From Terriglobus tenax (lineage in GTDB: Bacteria > Acidobacteriota > Terriglobia > Terriglobales > Acidobacteriaceae): a stretch of DNA of 64,000 bases. Positions 61,066-64,000 of the stretch are shown here, piece after piece; positions within the stretch are counted from its first letter, which is position 1, and each line of letters starts with the position of its first letter. A model generated the notes under the pieces. It did not search any database. It saw only the letters and a program-made list of their open reading frames with translations, and had not been told where the DNA came from. A program made the position numbers and the translations under genes. The DNA lies in NCBI RefSeq assembly GCF_025685395.1, contig NZ_JAGSYA010000003.1:372001-436000 (forward strand), written 5' to 3'.

Positions 61066-61727
61066 TCGAGAAATCGGAAAGATCAAACGCCGAGCGTACG
61101 TTCCTCTTGGGGCTGGCGGATCAAGTCGGCAGTCTCGGGTTCAATCCGAAGCCGCTCGGACAGTCGTTTCGTCAGGTCGTCCCGACTGGAAAATGGGAGT
61201 TCCACATTAGCTTCATAGCTCATAAGACCGATTTCGACCTGACGGCGGACGTAGCAGTTCGCGTAGATGCAATCGAAAACCTCGTAAATGAGTACGATAC
61301 GAAGCTGACGACGGCCGAGAAACGTAAGAGTATGACTCTTGGAGGTGAATTAGGGAACATCTCCGAAGGAGTTCCCCGGCGATGGACTATATCCAATGTC
61401 GAAGACATCCCTGCTGCCTGTGATGGGGTAATCGAGGCGTTCCGGAGGGTCGGTTTACCGTTCCTTCAAAAGCACTCAGACGCTGCTGCCGCCCATCGTG
61501 TGCTTGTAAGCTCAGAACAAGCCGATCTTCTTCTAGCTCCCGTATTAGGTCCTCGCTGCATGCGAGCAATGGCCTCTGCTTATGTCACTGGGAACATAAG
61601 CGAAATGGATGCACTGTTGAGGCGCTACGAGATCGAGCTCTCAGAAACCGAAGATCTTTATCTAGAAGACTTCCGATCTCTTGCTCATGGTCTTCTATCC
61701 AGAGCCCCCAAAATCGCTTCCGTGTAG
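61062..61727 (+). CDS. Probable immunity protein for the Rhs toxin
   Basis: A 221-residue soluble protein, start overlapping the Rhs stop (ATGA), which is the usual place of immunity genes. It has no signal peptide, so it acts in the cytoplasm where a nuclease toxin would arrive. Features: AERTFLLGLADQVGSLGFNP, WEFHISFIAHKTDFDLTADV and acidic C-terminal helices (MDALLRRYEIELSETEDLYL, EDFRSLAHG). I recognise no family. Acidic character fits binding of a basic nuclease, but that is inference. Confidence 0.6.
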   Translation: MIEKSERSNAERTFLLGLADQVGSLGFNPKPLGQSFRQVVPTGKWEFHISFIAHKTDFDLTADVAVRVDAIENLVNEYDTKLTTAEKRKSMTLGGELGNISEGVPRRWTISNVEDIPAACDGVIEAFRRVGLPFLQKHSDAAAAHRVLVSSEQADLLLAPVLGPRCMRAMASAYVTGNISEMDALLRRYEIELSETEDLYLEDFRSLAHGLLSRAPKIASV

Positions 61728-61959
61728 CCTACAGGCTGTTTCTTCGAGGGCGACCTTGCTGCATCTGTGACATCCCTGATCTTCAATCTTGGTTACTCCT
61801 CGCAACGGTGGTTGGGGAGGGCCATGCTGACGCATGGGGTGGAGTGGTGACACGTCACCCCAACTGGGAACTGTGGGAATACCTGAGGTTGCTGTGAGGG
61901 AACGTGAATGGAATGAGCGGCTAAGGGAAGAATGGGTGTGCCGTGTTTGCTCTGCGTAA
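61728..61959. other. Gap between immunity gene and ArdC remnant
   Basis: 232 bases without a recognised gene. GTGACACGTCAC near 61846 is a near-palindrome. A TAA at 61957 blocks the frame of the following remnant. Confidence 0.35.
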
Positions 61960-62358
61960 ACGCGGTGGTTGCTGTACGTAAACGTGTTGAAAATGCACGG
62001 CGGACGTATCGCCATCCTATCCGGACAGTCCAACGCCGAAACCTTCGCCACGCTTGTCCATGAAACGGCGCATGAGCTTTTGCATAAGGCAGAACGCCGC
62101 ACGGCAACCACGAAGACGGTACGTGAAACCGAGGCCGAGGCTGTCGCGTTTGTTGTGGGCAAGGCCGTTGGGCTGGTGACTGGTTCCGCGTCCGCCGACT
62201 ACATCCAGCTTTACCATGGCAACGCCTCACTGCTGGCCGAGTCTCTGGAAGTAATTCAGCAAACTGCCAGCGTTATCCTTGCGGCGCTAGAGCCGCATAT
62301 GGAAGCCAGCGAAGGAGCTACAGCTGAAATTCAGGGACTTGTAGAGGTGGCGGCGTGA
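61960..62358 (+). pseudogene. ArdC-like metallopeptidase domain, 5-prime truncated
   Basis: About 130 codons. KMHGGRIAILSGQSNAETFA, then TLVHETAHELLHKAERRTAT carries the HExxH zinc motif (HETAH), and ETEAEAVAFVVGKAVGLVTG carries the downstream Glu, the pattern of the C-terminal MPTase domain of ArdC-type antirestriction proteins (also seen in ImmA/IrrE-like proteins). The N-terminal ssDNA-binding half is missing; a stop lies in frame just upstream (61957). A TTG at 61969 or ATG at 61993 could still start a short protein. A terminator-like hairpin follows at 62393. Interpreted as a decayed mobile-element gene. Confidence 0.65.
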
Positions 62359-62744
62359 GGAGAGCTGCCTCAAGCTAACGATCCATCAGACGAGAGGCGG
62401 CGAACTTGCCGCCTCTTTCCTTATGCGCTGAAAAATTGCGCGAGGAGAAACCTTGCGGGTTTCTCCCCGGCCCTCATCCAGCAACCGGACTTCGCCCGCC
62501 GGACAGCGCGACCGGACTCAAGTTCCTCCTCTGGGACCTGCCCTTTACTACTCAGCGCACCGCGAGCGAAACTGCCCTTTGCAACATCCTTGGCCGGTAT
62601 CGTAAGAACTGTCATTCAGACGAAAAATAGACAGAACGTCTGCACAACTTCTACACAGCGAAAAATAGTCGATTCAAGCCGCTTTGATTGAGAGAATTTC
62701 TGAAATCTTTCTCCCCCGCTCAGGGTGACACCCGTAAAAGGACA
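62359..62744. other. Gap between the island and the VKOR-family gene
   Basis: 386 bases. Apart from the hairpin at 62393-62416 it shows no gene, RNA or array. Near its right end CTCAGGGTGACACCCG is a small hairpin-like stretch. Confidence 0.4.
62393..62420 (+). terminator. Rho-independent terminator
   Basis: AGAGGCGGC and GCCGCCTCT form a 9-base perfect stem with a 6-base loop, followed by TTCCTT. It lies 35 bases after the ArdC remnant. Confidence 0.7.
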
Positions 62745-63206
62745 TTAGTAGATGAGTTTTCGCTGGTTGCGGACGATCAGGTAGTTGATGGCGGCTACCA
62801 CGGTGATGGTGGCGATGATGCCCTGTGACCAGACACAGTAGATGCACCATTTTTCGAGGACGAAGGCTTCCAGGTAGCTGAGGATTCCGGCGAAGAAGAG
62901 GCCGACCTGGGCAGCTTCAAAGGCGAAGAAGTCGAGCTTGGCCAGGGCGAGGACGGCGATGAGCAGGTAGCCGCCGAGGCCGAGGACAGCAACTGGCACA
63001 CGTTTTCCCTGGTTGGGGTTCTCGCCGAAGCTGGCGGCTGGAAAGACGGCGAAGCGGGAGTGATTCACGGCTCCGCAGTCCCACTTTTCTGTAACGGCGC
63101 ACGGCGGAGCGGCGTTGGGATCCTGCAGGTGAACGCGAAGCGCGAGTCCGGAGACAACCATACCGCCGACGGCCAGCAGAGCAATGAGATAACGCAGAAA
63201 AGCCAT
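62745..63206 (-). CDS. Vitamin-K epoxide reductase (VKOR) family protein
   Basis: A 153-residue membrane protein with four to five helices. The redox CxxC is in LEKWCIYCVWSQGIIATITV, and the second Cys pair in PPCAVTEKWDCGAVNHSRFA, both as expected for VKOR homologues, which reoxidise DsbA-like thioredoxins for disulfide formation. The ATG at 63206 (MAFLRYLIALLAVGGMVVS) is the natural start. A DsbA-like partner is not adjacent. Divergent from the MFS gene. Confidence 0.88.
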   Translation of the reverse strand: MAFLRYLIALLAVGGMVVSGLALRVHLQDPNAAPPCAVTEKWDCGAVNHSRFAVFPAASFGENPNQGKRVPVAVLGLGGYLLIAVLALAKLDFFAFEAAQVGLFFAGILSYLEAFVLEKWCIYCVWSQGIIATITVVAAINYLIVRNQRKLIY

Positions 63207-63346
63207 TGCGAACAGGGTACCCCCGCAGGCGTCTACCGCGCCAGCGTGAGGAAGCATAAGTTTAACGTCATGGAAGTGGCTTGCCGCGTTCCTGCTGCCC
63301 TAGCATCCAAAGAGTTAGGAGAAAGATTTCGTTGGAGACACAGGAG

Positions 63347-64000
63347 ATGATCGCGGAGAGCCCGAAGATGCCGGAGGATGGCTTTGGGCCGCTGAGGAAT
63401 CCGCTGTTTCGCGACCGGTGGCTGGCCTCGACCGTCAGCAACCTGGGCACGTGGATGCAGGACACGGCGGGCACGTGGCTGATGACCGTGCTCTCGGCGG
63501 GGTCGCCGCTGCTGATTGCCTTGATGCAGACGGCGGCCAGCCTGCCGGTACTGTTGCTGGGCATTCTGGCCGGGGCGACGGCGGATGTTTTTGAGCGTCG
63601 CAGGCTGCTGATCTTCTGGCAGACGTGGATGCTGGTCGTCGTCGGTCTGCTGACGATTCTGACCTTTGCGGGGGTGGTGGGGCCGTACCAGTTGCTTGGG
63701 CTTACCTTCCTGATGAATATCGGCGCGGCGATGAACAATCCGGCGTGGCAGGCGATTGTGCCGGAGCTGGTGCCGCGTGAGCAGATTCCTGACGCGGTCA
63801 GCCTGAACTCGGCCAGCAACAACCTGGCGCGCGCCCTGGGGCCGGCTCTGGGCGGACTGATGGTAGCCGCGTTTGTGAAGGTGACGACCGGCGCGGGGTG
63901 GGTGTTTGCGCTAAACTCGGTCTCGTTTGCGGCGGTGATCTGGGTGCTGTGGAAGTGGAAGCGAAAGCCGCTGTTCAAGAGCGCGCTTCCGGCCGAGCGC
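63347..64000 (+). CDS. MFS transporter, N-terminal part (cut by window edge)
   Basis: At least 218 codons of a major-facilitator protein. GFGPLRNPLFRDRWLASTVS, then NLGTWMQDTAGTWLMTVLSA begins the first helix, and LAGATADVFERRRLLIFWQT is the DxxxRR loop 2 signature of the MFS (EntS/PF05977 exporter branch). ASNNLARALGPALGGLMVAA marks helix 5. The ATG at 63347 has GGAG 3 bases upstream, rather close; an ATG at 63371 is possible. The C-terminal half lies beyond the right edge. Substrate unknown; drug or siderophore export is common in this branch. Confidence 0.88.
   Translation, partial: MIAESPKMPEDGFGPLRNPLFRDRWLASTVSNLGTWMQDTAGTWLMTVLSAGSPLLIALMQTAASLPVLLLGILAGATADVFERRRLLIFWQTWMLVVVGLLTILTFAGVVGPYQLLGLTFLMNIGAAMNNPAWQAIVPELVPREQIPDAVSLNSASNNLARALGPALGGLMVAAFVKVTTGAGWVFALNSVSFAAVIWVLWKWKRKPLFKSALPAER

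Overview
This window reads as a chromosomal segment of a GC-rich acidobacterium of the Terriglobus/Granulicella/Edaphobacter type. The assignment is inferred from family resemblance: a very large TonB-dependent receptor with an N-terminal carboxypeptidase-like repeat, AroD-AroE fused in one protein, a two-ORF Rhs system with acidobacterial-style leaders, and many dispersed mosaic palindromic repeats between genes. No rRNA, tRNA or CRISPR array was seen.

Layout. 0-3.3 kb: leucine genes on the minus strand (leuA lacking its usual C-terminal regulatory domain, a 53-residue membrane ORF overlapping its stop codon, then leuB running off the left edge), a divergent LysR regulator with a clear T-N11-A box, and a Spy-like periplasmic protein. 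3.3-9.1 kb: galE, a TonB-type energy transducer, a large exported protein that looks like a catalytically dead M48 peptidase, and two small outer-membrane barrels. 9.3-19.3 kb: a YetF-type membrane protein, acs, a GAF/triple-PAS histidine kinase, a SnoaL-like exported protein, a dicarboxylate symporter and a DXS-family enzyme. 19.5-26.3 kb: a YtrA-type GntR/ABC operon with its own operator, divergent from glpK-glpF, with glpD convergent. 26.5-32.6 kb: an M3 peptidase, a TetR-cupin pair with a perfect operator, a tandem pair of exported paralogues and a cold-shock protein. 33-41.5 kb: the TonB-dependent receptor, a GH18-like protein, a membrane methyltransferase fused to a CxxC thiol domain, a membrane/SRPBCC-like protein, DUF1643 and pgeF.

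Near 41.6 kb the strand composition flips. To the left the given strand is C-rich and to the right it is G-rich, whichever strand the genes are on. The flip falls in an AT-richer gap (41504-41765) that holds DnaA-box-like 9-mers, so this gap is a candidate replication origin. To its right come a sigma-54 activator with an altered receiver, a fused AroDE with a histone-H1-like basic tail, an alpha-galactosidase, and a TetR/aldo-keto reductase pair.

48.5-62.4 kb is an accessory island bounded by a tyrosine-recombinase remnant and an ArdC-like metallopeptidase remnant. It holds five tandem, secreted, fibre-like paralogues. Their N-terminal halves differ, and they share a strongly conserved C-terminal domain with an invariant WNGTTCGGDYAESVD block. 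The fibres are followed by a two-piece Rhs protein (both pieces carry export signals) ending in a PD-(D/E)XK-like nuclease domain, and by an overlapping probable immunity gene. I read this as a polymorphic-toxin locus coupled to a bank of variable surface fibres, and it is the best candidate for an undescribed system in the window. The right edge returns to ordinary genes: a VKOR-family protein and the start of an MFS exporter.
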